Assembly (NCBI GenBank): GCA_007125835.1
Contig: SLCJ01000285.1
Span: forward strand, 1 to 14,240
Direction: 5' to 3'
DNA from: Verrucomicrobiales bacterium
Lineage (GTDB): Bacteria > Verrucomicrobiota > Verrucomicrobiia > Verrucomicrobiales > SLCJ01
DNA length: 14,240 nucleotides
Shown here: positions 6,349-14,148 of the stretch, in pieces
Layout: each line of letters starts with the position of its first letter
How positions within the stretch are numbered: position 1 is the first letter of the stretch
Made by a program: the position numbers and the translations under genes
The notes under the pieces: model-generated
What the model saw: the letters and a program-made list of their open reading frames with translations, nothing else
What the model was told of the DNA's origin: nothing
Database searches by the model: none

Positions 6349-7680
6349 ATGACTTCCGACCTTCTCGCCTTGATGGAATATTATGAAAAGGAAAAGGGCA
6401 TCGACCGTGCTGTCATGGTGGAGGCGATTGAGAGCGCGTTGCTTGCGGCATCGCGCCGCAGTGTTGGCCCGGCACGTGAGTTGCAGGTACGGATTGATCC
6501 GGCCAAGGGGAAGATTCGGGCCATAGCGCGCCTGATTGTTGTTGAGAGCGGCAAGCCGAACTACGAGCAGATTCCGCTGGCGATGGCGCGCCGGATCAAG
6601 GCCGATGCTGAGGTGGGTGACGAGGTCGAAGTGGAGGTGACTCCGAAGGATTTCGGGCGCATTGCGGCGCAGACGGCCAAACAGGCTATCAACCAGCGTC
6701 TGCGCCAAGCGGAGAAGGAGATGATTTACGAGGAGTTCAAGGATCGAGCGGGCGACATTGTCCAGGGCACGGTTCGCCGTTTCGACAAGGAGGGTGTGGT
6801 GATCGATCTGGGTCGATTCGAGGGTTTGATGCCCGCGCGAGAGAAAGTGCCTGGTGAAGACTACCATGTGGGCGATCGCTTCAGGGTGTATGTGGTGGCT
6901 GTGGAGAACGGTCCGCGCGGCCCGGAGATTATCCTTTCGCGCTCGCATCCGAACTTTGTGCGTCGCCTCTTCGAGTTTGAGGTCAGCGAAATCGCCGACC
7001 GCTCGGTGGAAATCCGCTCGATCGCCCGCGAGGCGGGGTATCGGACGAAAATCGCGGCCTGGTCGCCCGATCCCAAGATCGATCCGGTTGGGGCCTGCGT
7101 GGGCCTGCGTGGGGCGCGGGTTAAGAACATCGTGCGGGAGTTGAACAACGAAAAGGTCGATGTGATTCGCTGGGTGGACGACCCTGTGGAAATGGTGATC
7201 GAATCGCTGAAGCCCGCGGTGATCGAACCGGGCAAAGTCACGGTCGAGGAGGGGGAGCGCCGACTCATCGTTCGCGTCCGGGAGGATGATCTTTCCAAAG
7301 CAATTGGCACGCGCGGACGCAATGCGCGGCTGACGGCCCGTCTGATGGGTTGGGATGTGAGAGTAGTCAAGGACGAGACCAAGCACGAGAAGTTCGAAGC
7401 CAGGGTGAGCGAGGCTGAGGGCACTTTGGCCTCGCAGCTGGGCATCAGCGAGGAACAGGCCAACATCTTGGTCGATACCGGAATGAATTCGCTGGAGGTG
7501 ATCACCACGTGCCTGGCCTCGGACATCGCCGAGGCGCTTGGCCGCACCGAGGAAGAAGGTGCCGCCATCCTCGAAAAAGCCAAGTCCTTGGTTGCGGATC
7601 GCGCGGCGGCGAAAGCAGCGGCGGCAGCCGCTGACGAACAGCCGCCGTCCGAAGACTCACAACCGGAGACTGCCTCCTGA
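6349..7680 (+). CDS. nusA: Transcription termination/antitermination factor NusA
   Basis: NusA binds RNA polymerase and nascent RNA and controls pausing, intrinsic termination and antitermination. The 443-residue protein shows the N-terminal polymerase-binding domain (about 1-128) and an S1 domain (134-198; GDIVQGTVRRFDKEGVVIDL). KH1 carries DPVGACVGLRGARV (245-258) and KH2 carries AIGTRGRNARL (318-328), both with GxxG loops. One helix-hairpin-helix-like repeat follows (about 355-412; LGISEEQANILVDTG), then an Ala-rich acidic tail. It is shorter than E. coli NusA (495), which has two such repeats. The ATG at 6349 begins the conserved N-terminus; the open frame back to 6271 lies within the terminator hairpin and is not coding. 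rimP does not precede it here. infB follows after 138 bases. Confidence 0.97.
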   Translation: MTSDLLALMEYYEKEKGIDRAVMVEAIESALLAASRRSVGPARELQVRIDPAKGKIRAIARLIVVESGKPNYEQIPLAMARRIKADAEVGDEVEVEVTPKDFGRIAAQTAKQAINQRLRQAEKEMIYEEFKDRAGDIVQGTVRRFDKEGVVIDLGRFEGLMPAREKVPGEDYHVGDRFRVYVVAVENGPRGPEIILSRSHPNFVRRLFEFEVSEIADRSVEIRSIAREAGYRTKIAAWSPDPKIDPVGACVGLRGARVKNIVRELNNEKVDVIRWVDDPVEMVIESLKPAVIEPGKVTVEEGERRLIVRVREDDLSKAIGTRGRNARLTARLMGWDVRVVKDETKHEKFEARVSEAEGTLASQLGISEEQANILVDTGMNSLEVITTCLASDIAEALGRTEEEGAAILEKAKSLVADRAAAKAAAAAADEQPPSEDSQPETAS

Positions 7681-7682
7681 TT

Positions 7683-7707
7683 CCCGGCCCGCTTCCTGCG
7701 GTCCGGG
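7683..7707 (+). other. Hairpin 1 in the nusA-infB gap
   Basis: CCCGGCCCGC (7683-7692) pairs with GCGGTCCGGG (7698-7707) around TTCCT, with a single C/T mismatch. It starts 3 bases after the nusA stop codon. No T-run follows, so it is unlikely to be an efficient intrinsic terminator. It may be a processing or pausing site. Confidence 0.5.
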
Positions 7708-7737
7708 TGCGCGGCGCCATCGCACATAGAACCTGAT

Positions 7738-7768
7738 CCCGCGCCGGATGAACCATTCGGACGGCGGG
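7738..7768 (+). other. Hairpin 2 in the nusA-infB gap
   Basis: An inner stem, CCGGATG (7744-7750) with CATTCGG (7754-7760) and loop AAC, is capped below by CCCGC (7738-7742) with GCGGG (7764-7768) across a small internal loop. The inner stem has one G-T pair. It is followed by CTAAAAACCATTTT, a poor terminator tail. Confidence 0.5.
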
Positions 7769-7784
7769 CTAAAAACCATTTTCC

Positions 7785-7801
7785 CTCAAGCCGAACTTGA
7801 G
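7785..7801 (+). other. Hairpin 3, just before infB
   Basis: CTCAAG (7785-7790) and CTTGAG (7796-7801) form a perfect six-base stem around CCGAA, ending 17 bases before the infB ATG. It sits close to where ribosomes bind and could affect infB translation. Confidence 0.45.
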
Positions 7802-7818
7802 CGAAACTGACCGACCAC

Positions 7819-10095
7819 ATGCCTGACACTCCCCAGAATCCGGATTCGTCCGCCGAAAAAGCCCAAGCTGGCAAGGATGTTCTTGACCTTCTCGGTGGCG
7901 CGCCTTCGCGCCGCCAGCGTCGCAAACAGAAGGTCGTCGAAGAGCAGCAGCCAGCCCCTGCCGTTGAGCAGGCTCCCAGCGAGCTTGACGAGAAAAAGAA
8001 GAAGGCTCTTGATCTGGTCGACTTCGGTGACGACGAACCCAAGCCAAAGAAGAAGAAAGCGCTCCTTAAGACGGGATTGTCGCCATCCCTCGCGAGTATC
8101 GGCATCCCGGCCCCACAGAAGCCGGCAGCTGTGAAGCCGGTGGACGACCCGCTTGCCGCCGCGTTGCGTGCGGCCGGGCTTGCGCCCAAGCCGAAGCCCG
8201 AGGCGTCGGCCGCCGGGCCTGAGAAGGAAACGGCTGCAGCCGCGGAAGACACCGCGCCCGCGCCGGAAACCGCCGCCACGGAAACCCCGGGAGAGGGCGA
8301 CGATGGAAAGCCGGTCATCTCGCTCAAGTCGCCGGTGCTGCTCAAGGACCTCGCGGTCATGCTGGGGCTTCGTCCATTCATGCTGATCAAGGATTTGATG
8401 GAGATGGAGATTTTCGCCAATCCCGACTATAGCCTTGAAGTGGATGTCGCTGCCACCCTCTGTGAAAAGCACGGCTTCGTGGTTGAGCGCGAGCGCCGCA
8501 AGAAAGACGGTGGCGTGAAGGCCGAGGACGACAAGCCGGTCGAGCCGGAACCGCCGCCGGAGCCACCGCCCGAGGTGCTCGACATGATGCAGTTGCGCGC
8601 GCCCATCATCACATTCATGGGCCACGTCGACCACGGCAAAACTTCGCTGCTTGATTCCATCCGCAAGGCGCGGGTGGCTGCGGGCGAGGCAGGTGGGATC
8701 ACGCAGCACATTGGAGCCTACAGTGTGCAGCACAACGGCCAGCCGATCACATTTCTCGATACGCCGGGTCACGCGATATTCACGCAGATGCGCGCCCGCG
8801 GTGCTTCGGCCACCGACATTGTCGTTCTTGTGGTGGCTGCCGACGACGGCTTCATGCCACAGACCGACGAGGCGCTCAGCCATGCCCGGGCCGCCGGTGT
8901 CACGATCATGGTGGCGATCAACAAGGTCGATTTGGCCACAGCGAATGTCGACCGCGTCCTGACACAGATGCAGGAGCGCGACCTCATGTCCGAGGAATGG
9001 GGTGGCGACACCATCACCGTTCGTGTCTCGGCGCACACCGGCGAGGGACTTGAGCAGTTGCTCGACATGATGGCCCTCCAATCTGAAGTGCTGGAACTCA
9101 AGGCTGATCCGAAAGAGAATGCGCGTGGCACGGTGATCGAGGCCCGCATGGAAACCGGGCGCGGTCCTGTGGCCACGGTGATTGTGCGCACCGGCACGAT
9201 CCGCACGGGAATGCCTTTTATATGCGGCCCCTTCCACGGCAAGATCAAGTCACTGCTCGACGACCTTGGAAACAAGATCACGGAGGTCGGCCCTGGCCTT
9301 CCCGCCGAGATCGTTGGATTCAGCGATCTTCCCAACGTGGGCGACGAGATGGTGGAGATGAAAAGCGACCGCGACGCCAAGCGTCTCAGCGCGGAGCGTC
9401 AGGAGGAGTTGCGCACCGAGAAGCTGCAGGCCCCGCAGCGTGCGCGTCTGGAAAACCTTTTCGCCTCAATGGACTCCGGCCGCGCCAAGGAGTTGCGCAT
9501 TGTGCTCAAGGGCGATGTGCAGGGGTCGGTGGAGGCAATTGCCGGCGCTCTTGGCGACATTCCCAGCGACAAGGTGCGCCTCAACATCATCCACTCCGCT
9601 GCCGGTCCGATTTCGGACAGCGACGTGCTGCTCGCGTCGGCTTCGGACGCCATTGTCATTGGTTTCAACGTCAAGCTGGAAAGCAATGCGGTTAAAACCG
9701 CGAAACGGGAGAGCGTGCAGGTCAAGCTTTACTCCATTGTCTATGAATTGATTGACCAGATCAGAGAGGCGATGAGCGGACTGCTCGAGCCGGAAACCCG
9801 CGAGAGCCAGCTTGGCCATGCCAAAGTGCTCCAGGTATTCAAAATCAAGCGCGGCCGTGTCGGCGGCTGCATGGTGATGGAGGGCCGCATTCTGCGCAAG
9901 GGGCGCGCCCGCGTTGTCCGCGATGGCCAGGTTGTTTACGATGGTCCGATCGGCACACTCCGCCGTTATCAGGAGGATGTCGATGAAATCAAGGCCGGCA
10001 ACGAATGCGGCATCCGCCTTGGCGACTACAACGACTACGAGGTCAACGACATCATCGAGTGCTACAACCTCGAGAAAGTGCAGCAAACCCTTTGA
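7819..10095 (+). CDS. infB: Translation initiation factor IF-2
   Basis: IF-2 is the GTPase that places initiator tRNA on the 30S subunit and promotes subunit joining. The 758-residue protein has a long charged Lys/Ala/Pro/Glu-rich N-terminal region (1-165) and an IF2-N-like domain (about 168-222). The G domain has GHVDHGKT (268-275, G1), GGITQH (292-297, G2), DTPGH (314-318, G3), NKVD (368-371, G4) and SAHTG (404-408, G5). Domains II to IV follow: LKGDVQGSVEAI (563-574) begins domain III, and the C-terminal tRNA-binding domain includes GRVGGCMVMEG and ends YNLEKVQQTL. All GTPase motifs are intact. The ATG at 7819 is the only plausible start before the N-terminal region; no clear Shine-Dalgarno is seen. 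rbfA follows after 70 bases. Confidence 0.97.
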   Translation: MPDTPQNPDSSAEKAQAGKDVLDLLGGAPSRRQRRKQKVVEEQQPAPAVEQAPSELDEKKKKALDLVDFGDDEPKPKKKKALLKTGLSPSLASIGIPAPQKPAAVKPVDDPLAAALRAAGLAPKPKPEASAAGPEKETAAAAEDTAPAPETAATETPGEGDDGKPVISLKSPVLLKDLAVMLGLRPFMLIKDLMEMEIFANPDYSLEVDVAATLCEKHGFVVERERRKKDGGVKAEDDKPVEPEPPPEPPPEVLDMMQLRAPIITFMGHVDHGKTSLLDSIRKARVAAGEAGGITQHIGAYSVQHNGQPITFLDTPGHAIFTQMRARGASATDIVVLVVAADDGFMPQTDEALSHARAAGVTIMVAINKVDLATANVDRVLTQMQERDLMSEEWGGDTITVRVSAHTGEGLEQLLDMMALQSEVLELKADPKENARGTVIEARMETGRGPVATVIVRTGTIRTGMPFICGPFHGKIKSLLDDLGNKITEVGPGLPAEIVGFSDLPNVGDEMVEMKSDRDAKRLSAERQEELRTEKLQAPQRARLENLFASMDSGRAKELRIVLKGDVQGSVEAIAGALGDIPSDKVRLNIIHSAAGPISDSDVLLASASDAIVIGFNVKLESNAVKTAKRESVQVKLYSIVYELIDQIREAMSGLLEPETRESQLGHAKVLQVFKIKRGRVGGCMVMEGRILRKGRARVVRDGQVVYDGPIGTLRRYQEDVDEIKAGNECGIRLGDYNDYEVNDIIECYNLEKVQQTL

Positions 10096-10165
10096 GCCCC
10101 CAACCCCTCTGCCCAACCCGCCGCCCATATCGGCATTACCCCGCCGCCAACGGCGCGGATATCCC

Positions 10166-10579
10166 ATGAGCCAACGACTTCTCCGTGTCCGTGAACTGCT
10201 CCAGCGCGAGCTGGGGGCCCTGCTCCAGCGCGAGCTGGAATTTGGATCGTGTCTTGTATCGATCCACGACCTCGAACTCACCCCCGACCTCAAGTCGGCC
10301 AAGGTGTTCATTGGTGTGCTGGGCGGCGGTCCTCACGCTGGCGCACGGGTGCTCGAGAAGCTTGAAAAACACCGCGGCGTCTTTCAATCGAAAATCAGCA
10401 AACGTGTCGTCCTCAAGCACACCCCGACTCTGCGTTTCGTGATCGACGATTCCGTCGAGCGGGGCGTGCGTACGCTGCAACTGCTCGATGAAATCGGCGA
10501 CCCCGATGAAACCGCCGAGGGCGGTTCCGAGCAGTCCTCTGAAGACACCCGGGACCTTCAGCCACCCCCCATTTCATGA
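10166..10579 (+). CDS. rbfA: 30S ribosome-binding factor RbfA
   Basis: RbfA binds the immature 30S subunit near the 5' end of 16S rRNA and helps its late maturation and cold adaptation. The 137-residue protein has the single KH-like fold. Conserved stretches are RLLRVRELLQREL at the start, LTPDLKSAKVFIGVLG in the middle and KHTPTLRFVIDDSVERG (about 94-110). An acidic, Ser/Glu-rich tail of about 25 residues follows. The ATG at 10166 starts the conserved region; the open frame reaching back to 9914 lies within infB in another frame. An exact 19-base repeat (10196-10214 and 10220-10238) encodes the doubled LLQREL. The stop codon overlaps the next start as ATGA, suggesting translational coupling. 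Confidence 0.93.
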   Translation: MSQRLLRVRELLQRELGALLQRELEFGSCLVSIHDLELTPDLKSAKVFIGVLGGGPHAGARVLEKLEKHRGVFQSKISKRVVLKHTPTLRFVIDDSVERGVRTLQLLDEIGDPDETAEGGSEQSSEDTRDLQPPPIS

Positions 10580-11595
10580 CCAGCGCCACCGTGCCCACCA
10601 CAGCCAGCGAACCCGCCACCGTCGCCCGAATTTTCGGTGATTACGATTCGTTCGTGCTCGCCAGCCACATCCGCCCCGACGGGGATGCCATTGGATCCTG
10701 TCTTGGCCTTGCCCATGCGCTGCGAGCGGCGGGCAAAAAGGTCGTGGTTTTGAACGAAGACGGCTGTCCCTCCAATCTCGATTTCCTTCCCGGCGCGGAG
10801 GATGTGATCAAGGCGTCTGCAGCTCCCGATGTGATCGACGCGGAGGTGGTGATCGCCCTCGACACCGCCAGCCGCGAACGCCTGGGTAGATCGACGCTGA
10901 GTCTGCTTGAGTCCCAGCCCCGGCTGTGGGTGAACATCGACCACCACGTCAGCAATCCCGGGTATGGCGACGTGGCGCTGGTCGATGCCACGGCTCCGGC
11001 CACCGGGCAAATCGTTTTTGAATTGCTTGAGGCAGCAGGGCTCGAAGCTCCACCTGAAACCCTCGAGGCCCTTTACGTCGCCATTTCCACCGACACTGGC
11101 TCGTTTCAATTTCCGAATACGACGGCCCGCACGTTTGCCATCGCATCGGAAATGGTCGAGCGCGGCCTGGATGTCGGGCGCATCTCGGCACTCACCTACC
11201 ACCGGCGACCGCTGCGGAAGGTCCGCCTGCTCCAGCATTTGTTCCAGCGTCTCAGGCTTGACGCCAACGACCGTGTCGCGAGCTGGGACCTGGACCTTGC
11301 CACGAAAGAGAGACTCTCCCTGCTGCCCGATGATTCCGAGGATTTGATCGATCAGATCCGCGCCATCGACAGCGTGATCGTCGCCGTTTTTTTTGAAGAG
11401 CTGCCGGGCGGAGCCGTCCGGGTCAGCAGCCGCTCCAAAGACCCCGCCATCGACGTCTGCCGCATCTGTGCGCGGTTCGGCGGTGGTGGCCATCCACTCG
11501 CCGCGGGTGCCCGCATCCCCGGCCCACTTGAACAAGCACGTGAATCCTTCCTCCAAGCCATCCATGAGGCGGTCGCGGAACTTCCGCAGACCTGA
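10576..11595 (+). CDS. nrnA: DHH-family phosphoesterase, NrnA-like (nanoRNase / pAp phosphatase)
   Basis: Proteins of this type (B. subtilis NrnA) degrade 2-5 nucleotide RNAs and dephosphorylate 3'-phosphoadenosine 5'-phosphate in the cytoplasm, using Mn2+. The 339-residue length is typical. Motifs in order are SHIRPDGDAIGS (His31, Asp35, Asp37), IALDTAS (Asp96), NIDHHVSN (Asp122, His123, His124, the DHH motif), AISTDTGSF (Asp173) and the DHHA1 domain signature FGGGGHPLAAG (301-311). All metal and phosphate ligands look present. It begins in the rbfA stop codon (ATGA) and overlaps truB by 32 bases, so these three are probably translated together. A cyclic-dinucleotide-degrading member of the DHH family is possible, but the rbfA-truB context is the usual one for NrnA. 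Confidence 0.9.
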   Translation: MTSATVPTTASEPATVARIFGDYDSFVLASHIRPDGDAIGSCLGLAHALRAAGKKVVVLNEDGCPSNLDFLPGAEDVIKASAAPDVIDAEVVIALDTASRERLGRSTLSLLESQPRLWVNIDHHVSNPGYGDVALVDATAPATGQIVFELLEAAGLEAPPETLEALYVAISTDTGSFQFPNTTARTFAIASEMVERGLDVGRISALTYHRRPLRKVRLLQHLFQRLRLDANDRVASWDLDLATKERLSLLPDDSEDLIDQIRAIDSVIVAVFFEELPGGAVRVSSRSKDPAIDVCRICARFGGGGHPLAAGARIPGPLEQARESFLQAIHEAVAELPQT

Positions 11596-12307
11596 CAACC
11601 CGATCGACGGAGTTCTGCTCGTCGACAAGGCACCTGACATGACCTCGCACGACGTGGTTGCCATTGCTCGTCGTGCGTTGGGCACGCGTCGCATCGGCCA
11701 TTGCGGCACGCTGGATCCGATGGCCACCGGCCTGCTGATCTTGGTGATTGGTAGGGGCACGAAGATTCAGGATTTGCTCATGGCCGAGGAGAAGGAGTAT
11801 CGCGGCATGCTTACCTTGGGCGTGACCACCAACACGCAAGATCGCCAGGGAAGCGTGCTCGAACAACGCGAGGTTCCGCCGGTCGACGAAGGGGTGCTGC
11901 GGCCGATCTTCGAAAAATTCAAAGGCGACTTTTTGCAGATTCCTCCGATGGTCAGCGCCATCAAAAAGGACGGAGTGCCGCTCTACAAACTTGCCCGCAA
12001 GGGTCAGGAGGTCGAGCGGGACCCGCGGCCTGTGCATGTGTTCTCGTATGCCATCGGCCGCATCGAGCCCCCGCATGTGGAGTTCGGGGTGCGATGTAGC
12101 AAGGGATTTTACGTCCGCACCTACGCGGCCGACATTGGCGAGGCCCTGGGTTGCGGAGCCCATCTCTCGGCCCTTCGCCGTTTGCGCTCTGGAAAATTCT
12201 CGGTCGAGGGGGCGATTCCTGCGATGGACTTGAAGACCACGCCACGCGGTGAGATCGAGGCGAGAGTCATGAGTCTGGCCGAGGTTTCGCGTCTGCGGGG
12301 GGCCTGA
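11564..12307 (+). CDS. truB: tRNA pseudouridine-55 synthase TruB (short form)
   Basis: TruB isomerises U55 in the T loop of tRNAs and also helps tRNA fold. The 247-residue product has GHCGTLDPMATGLL (45-58) with catalytic Asp51, KEYRGMLTLGVTTNTQD (77-93), QIPPMVSAIKKDG (125-137), LYKLARKG with Tyr141, and SKGFYVRTYAADIG (179-192). It ends soon after the catalytic domain, so the C-terminal PUA-type domain of the E. coli enzyme (314 residues) is missing; short TruB forms are known in other phyla. The ATG at 11564 is the last good start before the conserved VLLVDKAPDMTSHD segment. The open frame upstream to 11393 is inside the DHH gene in another frame. It overlaps the DHH gene by 32 bases, and ribF follows after 39. 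Confidence 0.95.
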   Translation: MRRSRNFRRPDNPIDGVLLVDKAPDMTSHDVVAIARRALGTRRIGHCGTLDPMATGLLILVIGRGTKIQDLLMAEEKEYRGMLTLGVTTNTQDRQGSVLEQREVPPVDEGVLRPIFEKFKGDFLQIPPMVSAIKKDGVPLYKLARKGQEVERDPRPVHVFSYAIGRIEPPHVEFGVRCSKGFYVRTYAADIGEALGCGAHLSALRRLRSGKFSVEGAIPAMDLKTTPRGEIEARVMSLAEVSRLRGA

Positions 12308-12346
12308 TTTTCCGAGGTTGCGGAGTGCCTCACATGCCAGCTTGTC

Positions 12347-13294
12347 ATGCCTAATGTTTTGATGCGCCACCCAAGAGAGCTAGACGCTCTCGGCGCACCG
12401 GTGGTGCTCGCACTCGGCGTGTTTGACGGCGTTCACATTGGCCACCAGGCGGTGCTTCGGGCGGCGGCCCGGTGGGCGGCGGGCGGAAGAGCGGTGGCCG
12501 TGCCACTCACTTTTGATCCCCACCCCCGCCACTTTCTAACAGGGGAAGGGCAGCCGCCACGACTGCTGACCAATCTGCCCCACAAGCGTCTCATCCTCGA
12601 GCGCCTTGGATTCCCGCATGTGCTCGCATTGCCCTTCAATGCCCACCTCGCGGCGATGCCCGCTGAGGGGTTCCTTGATTTCATTCTATCGCACGGGCCA
12701 CCTATCCACGGAATTGTCACGGGATTCGACTTCCGCTTCGGCCATTGCCGTGGTGGAGACTCGCAATTATTGGAAGAGATCGCCGCAGGGCGTGGATTCG
12801 GGTTCGAGGCCATCGAACCCGTGCGGGTCGGCGGCGAAAGAGTGAGCAGCACCCGCATCCGCGAGGTGGTGGCGGCTGGAGAGCTGGACCTTTGCGAGCC
12901 CTGGCTGGGGCGGCCCTACACGGTATTTGGGGTGGTTTCGCAAGGGCGGCGCCTTGGCCGTCGGATCGGTTTCCCGACCGCCAATGTCGAACCAGCATGC
13001 GAACAATTGCCACCCGACGGAGTTTATGCGGTCGAAACACGTATCGAAGGGCAGGGAGAACCGTTGGGTGGGGTGGCCAATCTCGGCATGCGCCCGACAG
13101 TCTGCGAAAATGAAAAGCAACGCCGCCTCGAAGTACATCTCTTCGACTTCGAGGGCGACCTTTACGGGCGCAGTCTCGAAACCCGCTTCCTACGCCACCT
13201 GCGCGGCGAACGATCCTTTGACGGCATTGACCAACTCAAAGCCGCCATCGCTGCCGATGCCGAAGCAGCGCGGCGCGTGCTCGCTGGAGGGTGA
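12347..13294 (+). CDS. ribF: Bifunctional riboflavin kinase / FAD synthetase RibF
   Basis: RibF phosphorylates riboflavin to FMN and then adenylates FMN to FAD. The 315-residue protein has both modules. The N-terminal FAD synthetase (nucleotidyltransferase) has GVFDGVHIGH (24-33), TFDPHP (55-60), GFDFRFG (126-132) and SSTRIRE (167-173). The C-terminal riboflavin kinase (about 185-310) has GRRIGFPTANV (204-214), DGVYAV (224-229), GMRPT (247-251) and LEVHLFDFEGDLYG, with Glu262 as the expected catalytic base. All key residues are present. The ATG at 12347 begins directly before the conserved domain. It is the last gene of the nusA cluster and converges on the methyltransferase gene with only 17 bases between the stop codons. 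Confidence 0.96.
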   Translation: MPNVLMRHPRELDALGAPVVLALGVFDGVHIGHQAVLRAAARWAAGGRAVAVPLTFDPHPRHFLTGEGQPPRLLTNLPHKRLILERLGFPHVLALPFNAHLAAMPAEGFLDFILSHGPPIHGIVTGFDFRFGHCRGGDSQLLEEIAAGRGFGFEAIEPVRVGGERVSSTRIREVVAAGELDLCEPWLGRPYTVFGVVSQGRRLGRRIGFPTANVEPACEQLPPDGVYAVETRIEGQGEPLGGVANLGMRPTVCENEKQRRLEVHLFDFEGDLYGRSLETRFLRHLRGERSFDGIDQLKAAIAADAEAARRVLAGG

Positions 13295-13320
13295 GCGGTT
13301 CGCTCAAAAAGTCACTCTCC
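13286..13320. other. Stop-to-stop hairpin between convergent genes
   Basis: GGAGGGTGA (13286-13294, ending with the ribF stop) pairs with TCACTCTCC (13312-13320, holding the methyltransferase stop on the other strand), with one G-T pair. Inside, TGAGCG-GTT-CGCTCA (13292-13306) forms an alternative perfect short hairpin. No T-run follows on either strand, so it is a possible bidirectional 3' end structure and not a classical terminator. Confidence 0.45.
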
Positions 13321-14148
13321 CTTGATATAGTGGAGGATGCCCCATCGCAGGCTGCCCGCCTGGCCCGCGCCGACCCAGTGTTGCAGTCCCTGCAACATAT
13401 TGTCGATATAGGCGTCGCTGATTCCGCCGTCGAGTGTGGAGCGTTTTCCCGCCAATTCATCATGCACGCGCAGGTAGTGGGTGGTCAGTTGTTGGGAATG
13501 ATCCGCGAAGCCGCCGACGCTCCAGCCAAGTGACTCCGCATAGCGGTTATATTCCTCCACCGAACCGAGCGAGTCGAGATGAATGCGCTTGTACACATCC
13601 GCCAGAGCGGCGGCATCGACCTCCGGAGTTTGCATGATGTCGGTGAACACGAAGTGCCCGCCAGGTTTGAGCACGCGGTCCACTTCTTCAAAAACACGGC
13701 GGCGGTTGCCGCTATGCAGGATCGAGTCCTGGCACCAAACGGCATCGAATGATCCGGCCTCGAAGGGAAGATTCTCGAAGTCGCCGTCGATCACTTCGAT
13801 GCGGTCTTCGAGGCCTTCCTCTTGATTGCGCCTGCGGTTGCGCTCATTTTGGATCTCGCTGAGATTGAGGCAGGTGATGTCGTAGGCGCGTGTTTTGACA
13901 ATGCGCCGTGCCGACCCACCGTATCCGGCACCAATATCGAGCAGCCTGCCACCGCGTTCCGGATTTTCCGGGAGGAGCGCAAGCATGGCTTCCACGGTTT
14001 TCACGCCGGCCTCACCTATGGGACAGTCCGGGCTGTCGTATAATCCGATGTGGATGTCCTCGCCCCCCCAGATCCGGGCGTAGAAATTGTCCGCATCGCT
14101 GCTGTTGTAGTATTCCCTCGCGCGGTTTACCGCATCTGATGTCTGCAT
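13312..14148 (-). CDS. Sarcosine/dimethylglycine N-methyltransferase-like protein
   Basis: The 278-residue protein is a class I SAM-dependent methyltransferase. It resembles the sarcosine/dimethylglycine N-methyltransferases that complete glycine betaine synthesis from glycine (sarcosine to dimethylglycine to betaine), giving an osmoprotectant. Features seen are FYARIWGGEDIHIGLY (22-37), SAM motif I LLDIGAGYGG (69-78), CLNLSEIQNERNRRRN (93-108), VWCQDSILHSG (137-147), RVLKPGGHFVFTDIMQ (158-173) and KRIHLDSLGS (187-196), all typical of that group. The ATG at 14148 is chosen because AGGA lies five bases upstream; an ATG seven codons earlier (14169) is possible. The partner glycine/sarcosine methyltransferase, often adjacent, is not in the window and could lie just beyond the right edge. 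Substrate is inferred from the motifs. Confidence 0.85.
   Translation of the reverse strand: MQTSDAVNRAREYYNSSDADNFYARIWGGEDIHIGLYDSPDCPIGEAGVKTVEAMLALLPENPERGGRLLDIGAGYGGSARRIVKTRAYDITCLNLSEIQNERNRRRNQEEGLEDRIEVIDGDFENLPFEAGSFDAVWCQDSILHSGNRRRVFEEVDRVLKPGGHFVFTDIMQTPEVDAAALADVYKRIHLDSLGSVEEYNRYAESLGWSVGGFADHSQQLTTHYLRVHDELAGKRSTLDGGISDAYIDNMLQGLQHWVGAGQAGSLRWGILHYIKGE

Noticed and set aside
7091..7110. Perfect 10-base tandem repeat GGGCCTGCGT
   Set aside because: It falls in the conserved KH1 loop of NusA and is explained by the protein sequence there.
6861..8420. 519-codon minus-strand open frame
   Set aside because: It is antisense to nusA and infB, Ser/Ala/Arg-rich, and explained by their codon bias.
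7786..9237. 483-codon minus-strand open frame
   Set aside because: It is antisense to infB, His/Arg/Gly-rich, and without a domain.
10096..10165. Small stem CGCCG-CCAA-CGGCG and a distant ATATC/GATAT pair before rbfA
   Set aside because: The stems are short for this GC content, and no ribosome binding site or T-run is involved.
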